64,000 nucleotides of DNA from Saccharopolyspora dendranthemae. GTDB lineage: Bacteria > Actinomycetota > Actinomycetes > Mycobacteriales > Pseudonocardiaceae. The stretch lies in NCBI RefSeq assembly GCF_007829955.1, contig NZ_VIWX01000004.1:248001-312000 (forward strand). The letters are read 5' to 3'. A program made the translations under genes and the position numbers. Shown here piece after piece: positions 55,432 through 63,366 of this stretch. The notes under the pieces are model-generated. The model saw only the letters and a list, made by a program, of their open reading frames with translations. It was not told the DNA's origin and did not search any database. How positions within the stretch are numbered: the stretch's first letter is position 1; each line of letters begins with the position of its first letter.

Positions 55432-57330
55432 CTACAGCTCCCGGGCCAGGTGGTCGGCGAGCAGGCGCGTGAAGCGGGCGGGATCGGTGAGATCGCCACC
55501 CTCCGCGAGCAGCGCCGTGCCGTGCAGGAGCTCGACGGTCTCGGCGAGCTCCGCGGCCTCCCCGCGATCACCGCGCGCCTTGCGCAGGCCCTCCACCAGC
55601 GGATGTCCGGGGTTGAGCTCGAGGACGCGCTTGGTCGACGGCAGCTCCTGCCCCATCGCGCGGTAGAGCTTCTCCATCGTGGGCGTCATCTCGTGCGCAC
55701 CGCTGACCAGGCACGCCGGCGAGGTCGTCAGCCGCGAGGACAGCCGGACCTCCTTCACCTGATCGGCCAGCAGGTCGCTCATCCACGACAGCAGCTCCGC
55801 GAACTCCTCGTGGCGCTGCTCGGGCTCGGCATCCTCGTCCCCGTCGGCGTCCAGGTCCAGCTCGCCCTTCGCGATCGACCGCAGCGGCGTGCCGTCGAAC
55901 TCGGGAACGACGTCGACCCACACCTCGTCGACGGGATCGGTCAGCAGCAGCACCTCGTACCCCTTGGCCCGGAACGCCTCGATGTGCGGCGAGCTCTCGA
56001 TGACCGAGCGGGACGCGCCGGTCATGTAGTAGATGTCGCGCTGGCCCTCGCCCATGCGCTCGACGTACTCGCGCAGCGTGGTCGGCTTCTCGGGATCGCG
56101 CGTGGAGGCGAAGGAGGCGATCTCCACGATGGTGTCGCGGTTGTCGGGGTCGCTGAGGATCCCTTCCTTGAGGACCGCGCCGAACTCCCGCCACACCGTC
56201 GCGTAGCGCTCGGGGTTCTCGCTCATCATCGTCTTCACCGTCGACAGCACCTTCTTGGTCAGTCGGCGGCGCATCAGGTTGATCTGCCTGTCCTGCTGCA
56301 GGATCTCCCGCGAGATGTTGAGCGACAGGTCCTGAGCGTCGACGACGCCCTTGATGAACCGCAGGTAGGGCGGGACCAGCGCCTCGCACTCGTCCATCAC
56401 GAACACGCGCTTCACGTAGAGCTGCACGCCCTGCCGGTGGTCTTCGGCGAACAGGTCACCCGGTGCGTGCGAGGGGATGAACAGCAGCGCCTTGTACTCG
56501 AAGGTCCCCTCGGCCTGGACCGCGACGACCTCGAGCGGTTCGCGCCGGTCCCGGCTGATGTGCTGGTAGAACTCCGCGTACTCCTCGTCGGAGATCTCGT
56601 CGCGAGGACGTGCCCACAGCGCCTTCATCGAGTTGAGCGTGTCGGTCTCGCGACGGGTTTCGCCCTCGTCGTCGGCGCGCTCCACCTCCATGCGGATCGG
56701 CCAGGTGATGAAGTCGGAGTACCGCCGGACGAGTTCCCGGATCTTGTGCTCGGAGGTGTAGTCGAAGAGGTTGTCGTCGGCCTCCTCGGGTTTCAGCCAC
56801 AGCGTCACCGAGGTGCCCTGCGCTGCATCGGGAACGGTCTCGACGGTGTAGGTGCCGCTGCCGTCGGACTCCCAGCGCGTGGCCTCGTCCTCGCCGGCGC
56901 GCCGGGTCGTGAGGCCGACCCGGTCGGCGACCATGAAGCTGGAGTAGAAGCCGACGCCGAACTGCCCGATGAGCTCCGCCGCGGAGTCCTGGGAGTCGCG
57001 GACCTTGGCCAGCAGTTCGGCCGTGCCCGACTTCGCGATGGTGCCGATCAGGTCGACGACCTCGGCGCGCGACATGCCGATGCCGTTGTCCCGCACCGTC
57101 AAGGTGCGCTGCTCGGGGTCGATCGCGATCTCGACGTGCAGGTCGGAGGTGTCGACCTGCAGGTCCTTGTTGGCGAACGAGGCCAATCGCAGCTTGTCCA
57201 GGGCGTCGGCGGCGTTCGAGATCAGCTCGCGCAGGAACACGTCCTTGTTGGAGTAGATCGAATGCACCACCAGCTGCAGAAGCTGCTGCGTTTCCGCCTG
57301 GAACTCGTGGGTTTCCGCCCGTGCGGTCAA
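55432..57330 (-). CDS. htpG: Molecular chaperone HtpG (bacterial Hsp90)
   Basis: A cytoplasmic ATP-dependent chaperone of about 632 residues, the usual length. The N-terminal GHKL ATPase domain shows NAADALDKLR, DNGIGM and QFGVGFYSSFM. The middle domain (LFIPSHAP, VFVMDEC, SREILQQ) and C-terminal dimerisation domain are complete. I place the start at the TTG at 57328-57330, preceded by GAGAGGAG; translation then begins (M)TARAETHEFQAE as in other HtpG proteins. A GTG at 57357 would add nine residues but has no Shine-Dalgarno sequence. The gene lies between thioesterase and regulators, so it is flanked by cluster genes on both sides. It may be an ordinary housekeeping gene or may help fold the giant synthases; the sequence does not decide. 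Confidence 0.96.
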   Translation of the reverse strand: MTARAETHEFQAETQQLLQLVVHSIYSNKDVFLRELISNAADALDKLRLASFANKDLQVDTSDLHVEIAIDPEQRTLTVRDNGIGMSRAEVVDLIGTIAKSGTAELLAKVRDSQDSAAELIGQFGVGFYSSFMVADRVGLTTRRAGEDEATRWESDGSGTYTVETVPDAAQGTSVTLWLKPEEADDNLFDYTSEHKIRELVRRYSDFITWPIRMEVERADDEGETRRETDTLNSMKALWARPRDEISDEEYAEFYQHISRDRREPLEVVAVQAEGTFEYKALLFIPSHAPGDLFAEDHRQGVQLYVKRVFVMDECEALVPPYLRFIKGVVDAQDLSLNISREILQQDRQINLMRRRLTKKVLSTVKTMMSENPERYATVWREFGAVLKEGILSDPDNRDTIVEIASFASTRDPEKPTTLREYVERMGEGQRDIYYMTGASRSVIESSPHIEAFRAKGYEVLLLTDPVDEVWVDVVPEFDGTPLRSIAKGELDLDADGDEDAEPEQRHEEFAELLSWMSDLLADQVKEVRLSSRLTTSPACLVSGAHEMTPTMEKLYRAMGQELPSTKRVLELNPGHPLVEGLRKARGDRGEAAELAETVELLHGTALLAEGGDLTDPARFTRLLADHLAREL

Positions 57331-57379
57331 GGGACTCCTCTCAGCGGGTCGTATCACTCGGTGATGCGACGGGGTTGCG

Positions 57380-57400
57380 CCGGTTTCAGCCCGAAACCGG
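57380..57400. terminator. Hairpin at the end of the LAL regulator operon
   Basis: CCGGTTTC (57380-57387) and GAAACCGG (57393-57400) form a perfect 8-bp stem with a 5-base loop. The hairpin overlaps the last codons and stop of the second LAL gene, so it may stabilise or end its transcript just before htpG on the same strand. Confidence 0.55.
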
Positions 57401-60229
57401 GTTCTGCGGGTGCTGGAGCGCGTCGAAGAGCTCCGCCCTGCCCGCGACGCCCAGCTTCCGGTAGATCTTCGTCAGGTGCTTCTCCACGGTGCGGGAGGTG
57501 ATGCGCGCTTCGCGCGCGATCTCCTCGTTCGTGCGACCGGTTCGGGCCAGCATCGCCACCTGGCGTTCGGACGGAGTCAGCAGGCCCGCCCTCGACGGCG
57601 TCGCCGATGCCTGCCCGCCCAGCTCGGCCGTGGTGCGGTCGATCAGCCGCTGGACCCCGCACTCGAGGGCGATGCCGCGCGCTTCCTGGAGGTGCTTCTC
57701 GGTTCCGGACCGTCCTGCGGCGCGCAACCGCCGCCCGAGGAGCAGGTGTGCTCGGGCCAGTTCGATCCGGTTGGCGGATTCGCTGAGCACCGAGATCGCC
57801 CCCTGGAGCAGCCGGATGTCCTTCCCGCTGTCGCTGAGCATGGCGTAGCTGCGCAGGGCCCGCCCGACCGCGACGTGCGCGCCCCAGTTCTGCGCCAGTT
57901 CCAGCTCCTGCTCGATGAGCTTGTGGGCCTCGTCGACGTCGCCGAGCCGGTGGTGCATCATCGCGGCCAGGCTTCGCCACGGGCACAGCGCGGGGTTGCG
58001 CATCCCCCAGCGGTCCAGCTGCTGACCGAGGTCGAGGATCCGCTGGAGCTCGGGGCCGAGTTCGCGGCGGTCGGTGGCGACCGAGCCCTTGAGCAGGCGC
58101 AGCGCCGCCGTGACGCACACGTTGTTCCCGGTGGCTCCACCGCTTTCCAGCACTCGATGCATCAGGTCGCGGTCGGCGGTCTCCAGCGTGAGGAAGGCGA
58201 CGGTGAGCAGCGTCGCGGAATTGCCGTGGTCCCAGCCGAGGCCGCCCAGGTCGATCGCCTCGCGGGTGACTGCCAGCGCCTCGTCGAGCTTTCCGGTGGA
58301 CATCAGCACGAGACCCGTCTCGGTGCACAGCAACGTCCGCGCCACGACGTCGCCCTGGCTCTGCTGCTGCCCCCGAGCGCGATCGAGCCACGACGACAGC
58401 TTCCCCGGCGCGTCGGCACCGACGAGGACGTTGGCCAGCAGCGCGAGTCCTGTGTGGACGTGGCCGGGCTGGGCGGGTTCGCGTTCGATGACGCGGTGCG
58501 CCAGGCGGGCCACCTCGGCCGCCCCGATCTCCGAGGCCACCGTGGCCGCGTACAGCAGCACGACCAGGAGTTCGCGCTCGGCCGCGGTGTTCACGGGCGG
58601 GTTCGGGCCGAGGGCCCGCAGCCGGCGGACGTTGTCCGCGAGACCCAAGGGGTCTTCCATCGCGAGGTACCGCCGGCGGGCTTCCAGGCGCAGCGCCTGA
58701 TCCCCCGGAACGCGCTCCTGCGCCTCGAATTCCCCGGACACTTCCCTGATCATCTCGGTGATGGGCGCCGGCGAGGTGGCCAGTACCATCGGTGACAGTC
58801 GCGAGAGCGCCTCCGCCCGGTCGTGGGCCGAGGTGAGCATCGAGACCGACTGGGAGATGTGGCGAACCGAGGCCGACGGATCGAACGACCGCTCCGCGGT
58901 GGCCAGTTCGACCAGCATGCGTCCGCGATCCTCTCCGTTCGGGGGGCTGTCGAGGAGCGCTCTTCGCAAGTAGGACGCGGCGGTTTCCGGCTTCCCGCAC
59001 TCCAATTCGGCCTGCACGGCTTCCCGGAGCACGCGCAGCGCCCAGTCGTCGAGCGGCGCCGCCACTTCGACGAGGTATCTGGCGATCTCCCTCTCCGCGT
59101 GGCCCTGCTGGTGGAGCCACTGCGCCGCGCGCAGGTGCACTTCGTCCAGGTCCTCGCCCGCCGTCAGCTCCTCCGCTGCGGCCCGCACGACCAATCGCGC
59201 CGGCCCGAGGCAGGATTCGGAGTTGAGCAAGCCCAGCTGACGCACCACCCGCACGGCCCGCACGTGCTGGCACTCGTCGAGACCGGCGACTCTGCCGACC
59301 AGTTCGGTGTCGGCGCTCTCCCCGAGCACGGCCGTGGTCTGGATCAGCCGGTGCACCGGCGTGGGCTGGCTGCTCAGGCAGGACACCAGCCTCTCCCGCA
59401 GCCCGGCCGGTCGCCGCACGGCTCCGGTCGACCACCCGGTGGCCTTGACCTCCGACAGCATCGACATCAGGAACAGCGGGTTGCCCGCCGAGCTCTCCCC
59501 GCAGGCCGCCACGAGTTCGTCATCGGCCTCATCCCCGAGCTCCCCGCGCACCAGGGCGCGCACCGCTGCGGTCGACAGCGGTGCGGGGCTCAGGGTGTGC
59601 GTTGCGGATTCCCTGATCTCGCGAACCGGCAGGCGCTCCGCGCCGGGATCGCCGTCGAGGACGGTCACGACGATCGCGACCGGATGTCTGCTCACCCGCC
59701 TGCCCAGGTAGCTCAGGCATGCGAGAGACGCGGTGTCGGCCGCGTGCAGGTCGTCGACCACGATCAGCAGCGGCTGCTCGGCGCTCATCTCCGCGATGAG
59801 GGGATGCACGTCGTGGCGCGCCACCGACGCGGGTTCGCGCTGCCCGGCGGCCGAGAACAGCGCGGGGTCCAGCAGCTGCTGGACGACGCCGAACTCGAAG
59901 TCGCGCTCCTGCTCCGCGCAGGAGGCGCGCAGCACGCGCAGGCCCGCCCGGCGGGCGCGCTGGGCGCAGGCGTTCAGCAGTTCCGACTTCCCGATGCCGA
60001 GCGAACCACCGATGAACAGCAATGATCCGTTCCCGGCGCGGGCGGCCTCCAGGACGTGGCCGACGTGGCCGAGCTCGTGGTCGCGTTCCAGCAGCGCCGG
60101 GCACGGCACGTCCCGGGCCGTGACGCGCGGCGGGCTCGGCGGCCCTGCTCCGCGCCACCCGAGACCCGGCGCGGAACCGAACGGCACGTGCGTCGCGGTC
60201 ATCTGCATCGCCCCCTGGCTCGGCGTCAT
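57386..60229 (-). CDS. LAL-type LuxR transcriptional regulator (downstream copy)
   Basis: A 947-residue large ATP-binding LuxR-family (LAL) regulator, probably a pathway-specific activator. Walker A GGSLGIGKS is at about 74-82 and Walker B LLIVVDD at about 154-160. A long helical, TPR-like middle follows, and the C-terminal LuxR helix-turn-helix lies at about 875-935 (LLTPSERQVAML, TNEEIA, SRTVEKHLTKIYRKL). The frame stays open well upstream, but the start is the ATG at 60229, which overlaps the previous gene's TGA as ATGA, with GGAAG just before it. Polyene clusters usually hold two or three LAL activators (NysRI-RIII, AmphRI-RIII, FscRII-RIV). Co-translation with the upstream LAL suggests near-equal amounts of the two. 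Confidence 0.93.
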   Translation of the reverse strand: MTPSQGAMQMTATHVPFGSAPGLGWRGAGPPSPPRVTARDVPCPALLERDHELGHVGHVLEAARAGNGSLLFIGGSLGIGKSELLNACAQRARRAGLRVLRASCAEQERDFEFGVVQQLLDPALFSAAGQREPASVARHDVHPLIAEMSAEQPLLIVVDDLHAADTASLACLSYLGRRVSRHPVAIVVTVLDGDPGAERLPVREIRESATHTLSPAPLSTAAVRALVRGELGDEADDELVAACGESSAGNPLFLMSMLSEVKATGWSTGAVRRPAGLRERLVSCLSSQPTPVHRLIQTTAVLGESADTELVGRVAGLDECQHVRAVRVVRQLGLLNSESCLGPARLVVRAAAEELTAGEDLDEVHLRAAQWLHQQGHAEREIARYLVEVAAPLDDWALRVLREAVQAELECGKPETAASYLRRALLDSPPNGEDRGRMLVELATAERSFDPSASVRHISQSVSMLTSAHDRAEALSRLSPMVLATSPAPITEMIREVSGEFEAQERVPGDQALRLEARRRYLAMEDPLGLADNVRRLRALGPNPPVNTAAERELLVVLLYAATVASEIGAAEVARLAHRVIEREPAQPGHVHTGLALLANVLVGADAPGKLSSWLDRARGQQQSQGDVVARTLLCTETGLVLMSTGKLDEALAVTREAIDLGGLGWDHGNSATLLTVAFLTLETADRDLMHRVLESGGATGNNVCVTAALRLLKGSVATDRRELGPELQRILDLGQQLDRWGMRNPALCPWRSLAAMMHHRLGDVDEAHKLIEQELELAQNWGAHVAVGRALRSYAMLSDSGKDIRLLQGAISVLSESANRIELARAHLLLGRRLRAAGRSGTEKHLQEARGIALECGVQRLIDRTTAELGGQASATPSRAGLLTPSERQVAMLARTGRTNEEIAREARITSRTVEKHLTKIYRKLGVAGRAELFDALQHPQNPVSG

Positions 60230-63114
60230 GGTCTTCCGGCGAACGTCGCTTCGTCCTCGTCCTCGTCGTGCTGGAGCCGTGTTCGGGCACCGCCGAGCAC
60301 GGCCGCCAGTTCTGCTCGCTTGGACACGCGCAGCTTCCGGTAGGCGTTGGTCAGGTGAGCTTCGACGGTGCGCAGCGTGACGAACAGCGCCTCGGCGATC
60401 GCCCTGTTGCTGGCACCGGCGGCGGCCATTGTCGCCACCCGCAGCTCGCTGCCGGTGAGCAGGTCGACCGGCGACCGCAGCGGCTGCCCGACCCTGCCTC
60501 CGGCGGTAACGACGAGCGCCCGCGCGCTCTCGGCGATGGGCCGGGAGCCGCAGAGCGTGGCGAGGTCGATGCACCGGCGCAGGTGCTTGCGGGCTCCCCG
60601 GGTGTCGTCGGTGCGCAGCAAGAATTCCCCGAGCCGGTGGTGCGCCCTCGCCTCGTCCAACCACGCGGGGGATCCGGAGAGGACCTGGACCGCCTCGGTG
60701 AGCGAGTCCACTGCGCGCGAAGGGTTCTCGGCGACGGCTCCGCGCGCCATCAGGTGCCGTCCGATGGCCCGCGCGGTGCCCCAGCGGTGCACGGCTTCCG
60801 CGTCCTGCTCGACGAGTTCCACGGCCTCCGCTCGACGTCCGAGGCCCACGAGCAACCAGGCCGCGTCGGTGCGCCACGGCGCGAAGACCGGGTTGAGGAT
60901 GCCCGCGTCGGTCATGCTCCTCCCGCATCGCAGCAGCAGTTCGAGCGCGGCAGTCCGGTCGCCCCGGATCCAGCGCACGCGTGCCCTGGTGTGCAGGAAG
61001 TAGTGCCATTCGAGGGTCGCTTCCTCGAACCACTCCCGGTCGATCCTGTCGAGGACCTCGTCGGCCTGCTCGACCTGCCCGAGCTCGGCCAGCGCGCTCG
61101 CCCAGGCGGTGAACTGAGCTGATGTCGAGTCGGCGCCGCGGGTCTGCGCGCAGATCTTCGCAGCGGTCTGCGCCTGCTCGGCGGCTTCCCGGACGTCGCC
61201 GAAGTGCAGCAGGACTCGGGCGTAGCAGGACAGCGAGTACGAGTAGTCCCAGCTCGCGCCCATGCTCTCGACCAGGTCCAGCGAGCGCTGGGCGGCGGGC
61301 AGCAGGTCGTCGGTGACGTCGGCCAGGTGCAGGGCGAACAGCGCGCACCGCTCGCTCCAGGGGTCGGCGTCGCTGGTCTGGAAGCTCAGGGCCGTGCGCG
61401 CGTGCGCCACCACCTGCGCGGAGGGCTCGCAGCGCAGCGAGTGCACGAAGGCGATGGCGGCGAGCGTCCGGCGTTCCGCGGGTGTGCTGCCTGCGGGCAG
61501 CGGCCGTCGCTCGATTCGGTCCCGCACGACGCTGAAGGTCGACTTCTCGGCGCTGCCGACGATCATCAGCATCGACTCGAGGGACAGGCACAGCTCGCGG
61601 TGGGCGGGCGAGGCATTTCCCCTGTCCTTCGTCGCGAGCATCGCCAAGACTTCGGCCAGAACCCGGACCGCCTCCGGGTGGCGTTGCGCGGTGACGGCGG
61701 TCATGGCGAAGTTCAGGACGAACGAGACGTAGGCGTCCGGGTCGGCGACCCGGTCGAGCAGTTCGCGCATGATCGGCAGCGCCGCGTAGGGGTCGAGCTG
61801 CGCGAGCACCCGGCCGAGGTCGCCCCGGACGCGGATGCGCTGGGGGCCGGAGGTCTCGACGTCGAGAACCCGTCGCAGGTACCGCACGGCGATTTCGAGC
61901 TCGCCGCGCTGCTCGGACAGGGCCGCGGCGTCGCGCAGGACACCGGCCATCCACTGCTGGTTCAACTCCGTCAGCGCGAGCAGGTGCTGGGCGACCTCGA
62001 CGGCGGGACGCCCGGCATCGTTGAGGATGCGCGCCGCCCGCAGGCGATCCGCTTCGGACACCGGCACCGCGTCGAGCACGGCGTCCCGGATCGACGCGTG
62101 CGCGAAGTCCATCCCGGACTCGGCGACGATGTCGCAGCCGCGCAGCACGTCGAGCGCTTCGCCGACCTGCCACCTGGTCGCTGCGGCCAGCGCGGCCACG
62201 GATTCCGCGCCCGCTCCCGGGCCGAGGAGCGCCAGCGCGGCGGCGACGTCGAAGACTCGACGCGGTTGTCCGGCCAGCCGGTTGAGCACCGAAGCGGCCA
62301 GCACGCCCTTCTCGGCCGCTTCGACCGAGAGGACTCCGGCCGCATCGGGCCCGATCCCGGCGTTGCGGACGTCGTCGAGCAACCGGTGCAGCAGGGACGG
62401 GTTGCCGCCCGAGGCTCGCGCGCAGGCGTCGACGAACGAGCTGTCCGGTGGCGCGGAGAACACCGTCGCCACGATGTCGCCGACCTCGTCCCTGGTCAGC
62501 GGCGCCAGCTGGATCACGCTGCTCGCGCGCTGCCCGACGATGCGGGAGAGCGCTCTGCGCACGGTGTCGTCGACGTCGTCGCAGCGGTGGCCGAGCAGGA
62601 TCAGCAGGGGCAGGTCGGCGGCGCGCCGGAGCAGGAAGTCCAGCCAGCGCAACGAACCCTCGTCGCACCGGTGGGCGTCGTCGACGACGAGCACCAGCGG
62701 AGCGCTGGCCATCAGGTTCGCCGCCAGGCTGCGCAGCCCGGACAGCGTCTCGTGGTCGTTGCCGTGCGGAGCCCCGGCTCGCCGTCCTGGGAAGAGCACC
62801 CGGACCGCGGAGTCGGAGACGTCGTCGGCGCCGAGCCCCAGCGGTTCGAAGAGCGCCCGCACCGCGTCGTAGCGCAGCGGGGAGGTGACGTCCGGGCAGC
62901 TCACGTGCAGAACGGTGCAGGTGCGCGCGTGCTCGTGCCGCGTGACCTCGCTCAGCAGCCGACTCTTGCCGACTCCACCCGGCCCCCGGACGACGACGCA
63001 TCGGGCGCGGCCGGAACGTGCGTCCGCGAGCGCCTCGGCGAGCACGGCGCGCTCACGAGACCGGCCGGCCAAGGGCTGGATCCGGTTCGCGATGCGCTCT
63101 TGGTCACCCCGCAT
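60226..63114 (-). CDS. LAL-type LuxR transcriptional regulator (upstream copy)
   Basis: A 962-residue LAL regulator, first gene of a two-gene operon. Walker A GPGGVGKS is at about 44-51, Walker B LVLVVDDAH at about 135, and the C-terminal LuxR helix-turn-helix at about 885-945 (LLTGSELRVATM, SNRAIAEAL, LRTVEAHLTNAYRKL). The middle is helical with leucine-rich repeats of TPR character. The ATG start (63114) has GGTGAG five bases upstream. It resembles the downstream LAL in architecture but the sequences are well diverged, so this is an old duplication or independent recruitment. The near-palindromic CTAGGGA box about 130 bases upstream suggests control by the adjacent PAS-LuxR protein. Confidence 0.93.
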   Translation of the reverse strand: MRGDQERIANRIQPLAGRSRERAVLAEALADARSGRARCVVVRGPGGVGKSRLLSEVTRHEHARTCTVLHVSCPDVTSPLRYDAVRALFEPLGLGADDVSDSAVRVLFPGRRAGAPHGNDHETLSGLRSLAANLMASAPLVLVVDDAHRCDEGSLRWLDFLLRRAADLPLLILLGHRCDDVDDTVRRALSRIVGQRASSVIQLAPLTRDEVGDIVATVFSAPPDSSFVDACARASGGNPSLLHRLLDDVRNAGIGPDAAGVLSVEAAEKGVLAASVLNRLAGQPRRVFDVAAALALLGPGAGAESVAALAAATRWQVGEALDVLRGCDIVAESGMDFAHASIRDAVLDAVPVSEADRLRAARILNDAGRPAVEVAQHLLALTELNQQWMAGVLRDAAALSEQRGELEIAVRYLRRVLDVETSGPQRIRVRGDLGRVLAQLDPYAALPIMRELLDRVADPDAYVSFVLNFAMTAVTAQRHPEAVRVLAEVLAMLATKDRGNASPAHRELCLSLESMLMIVGSAEKSTFSVVRDRIERRPLPAGSTPAERRTLAAIAFVHSLRCEPSAQVVAHARTALSFQTSDADPWSERCALFALHLADVTDDLLPAAQRSLDLVESMGASWDYSYSLSCYARVLLHFGDVREAAEQAQTAAKICAQTRGADSTSAQFTAWASALAELGQVEQADEVLDRIDREWFEEATLEWHYFLHTRARVRWIRGDRTAALELLLRCGRSMTDAGILNPVFAPWRTDAAWLLVGLGRRAEAVELVEQDAEAVHRWGTARAIGRHLMARGAVAENPSRAVDSLTEAVQVLSGSPAWLDEARAHHRLGEFLLRTDDTRGARKHLRRCIDLATLCGSRPIAESARALVVTAGGRVGQPLRSPVDLLTGSELRVATMAAAGASNRAIAEALFVTLRTVEAHLTNAYRKLRVSKRAELAAVLGGARTRLQHDEDEDEATFAGRP

Positions 63115-63244
63115 CCCAACTCACCCCGACTCACACGTCCTGACCAGGGATTCCCAGCCGCGCTTGCAGGGTGCACCCGCCAGTAGACGAGGGCAGTCCA
63201 CCACCGGCCACCACGGGAGCGCAAGCACTGATCAACTCCGGAAA

Positions 63245-63260
63245 CTAGCGAAATCCCTAG
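63245..63260 (-). promoter_or_regulatory. Near-perfect PAS-LuxR (PimM-type) binding site
   Basis: The plus strand reads CTAGCGAAATCCCTAG; the minus strand reads CTAGGGATTTCGCTAG. Against the consensus I recall for PimM-type regulators, CTVGGGAWWTCCCBAG, 15 of 16 positions fit. The site lies about 131-146 bases upstream of the first LAL start codon, followed by a TTGATC -35-like hexamer. Confidence 0.7.
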
Positions 63261-63291
63261 TTCCCCTGCGGTAGCCGCGTTCGCGGGTTCG

Positions 63292-63309
63292 CGGTCCGGA
63301 TCCGGACCG
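63292..63309. other. Perfect 18-bp palindrome
   Basis: CGGTCCGGATCCGGACCG is its own reverse complement. It lies 58-75 bases beyond the PAS-LuxR stop codon and 32 bases upstream of the PAS-LuxR-type box of the LAL operon. With no loop it is more like a dimer binding site than a classic terminator, though it could fold with a 4-base loop. Confidence 0.5.
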
Positions 63310-63366
63310 ACTCACCCACGTCGTCCACATCGGACGATCGCGGCCGTGCCCGCGGTTCGGCTGCGC

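Larger units (their letters stand above)
63115..63366. promoter_or_regulatory. Promoter region of the LAL operon
   Basis: 252 bases between the end of the PAS-LuxR gene and the first LAL gene, both minus strand. It contains a 16-bp inverted repeat (63245-63260), a possible -35 TTGATC just downstream of it on the minus strand (plus 63230-63235), and an 18-bp palindrome (63292-63309) that could end or regulate the PAS-LuxR transcript. No ORF of interest was seen. Confidence 0.65.

Noticed and set aside
57331..57357. GTG start of htpG nine codons upstream
   Set aside because: No Shine-Dalgarno sequence and no match to the conserved HtpG N-terminus, whereas the TTG at 57330 has GAGAGGAG upstream.
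60230..63001. Extension of the downstream LAL frame by about 900 codons upstream
   Set aside because: The extension overlaps the well-supported upstream LAL gene and is Arg-rich nonsense. The ATGA overlap at 60226-60229 gives the natural start.
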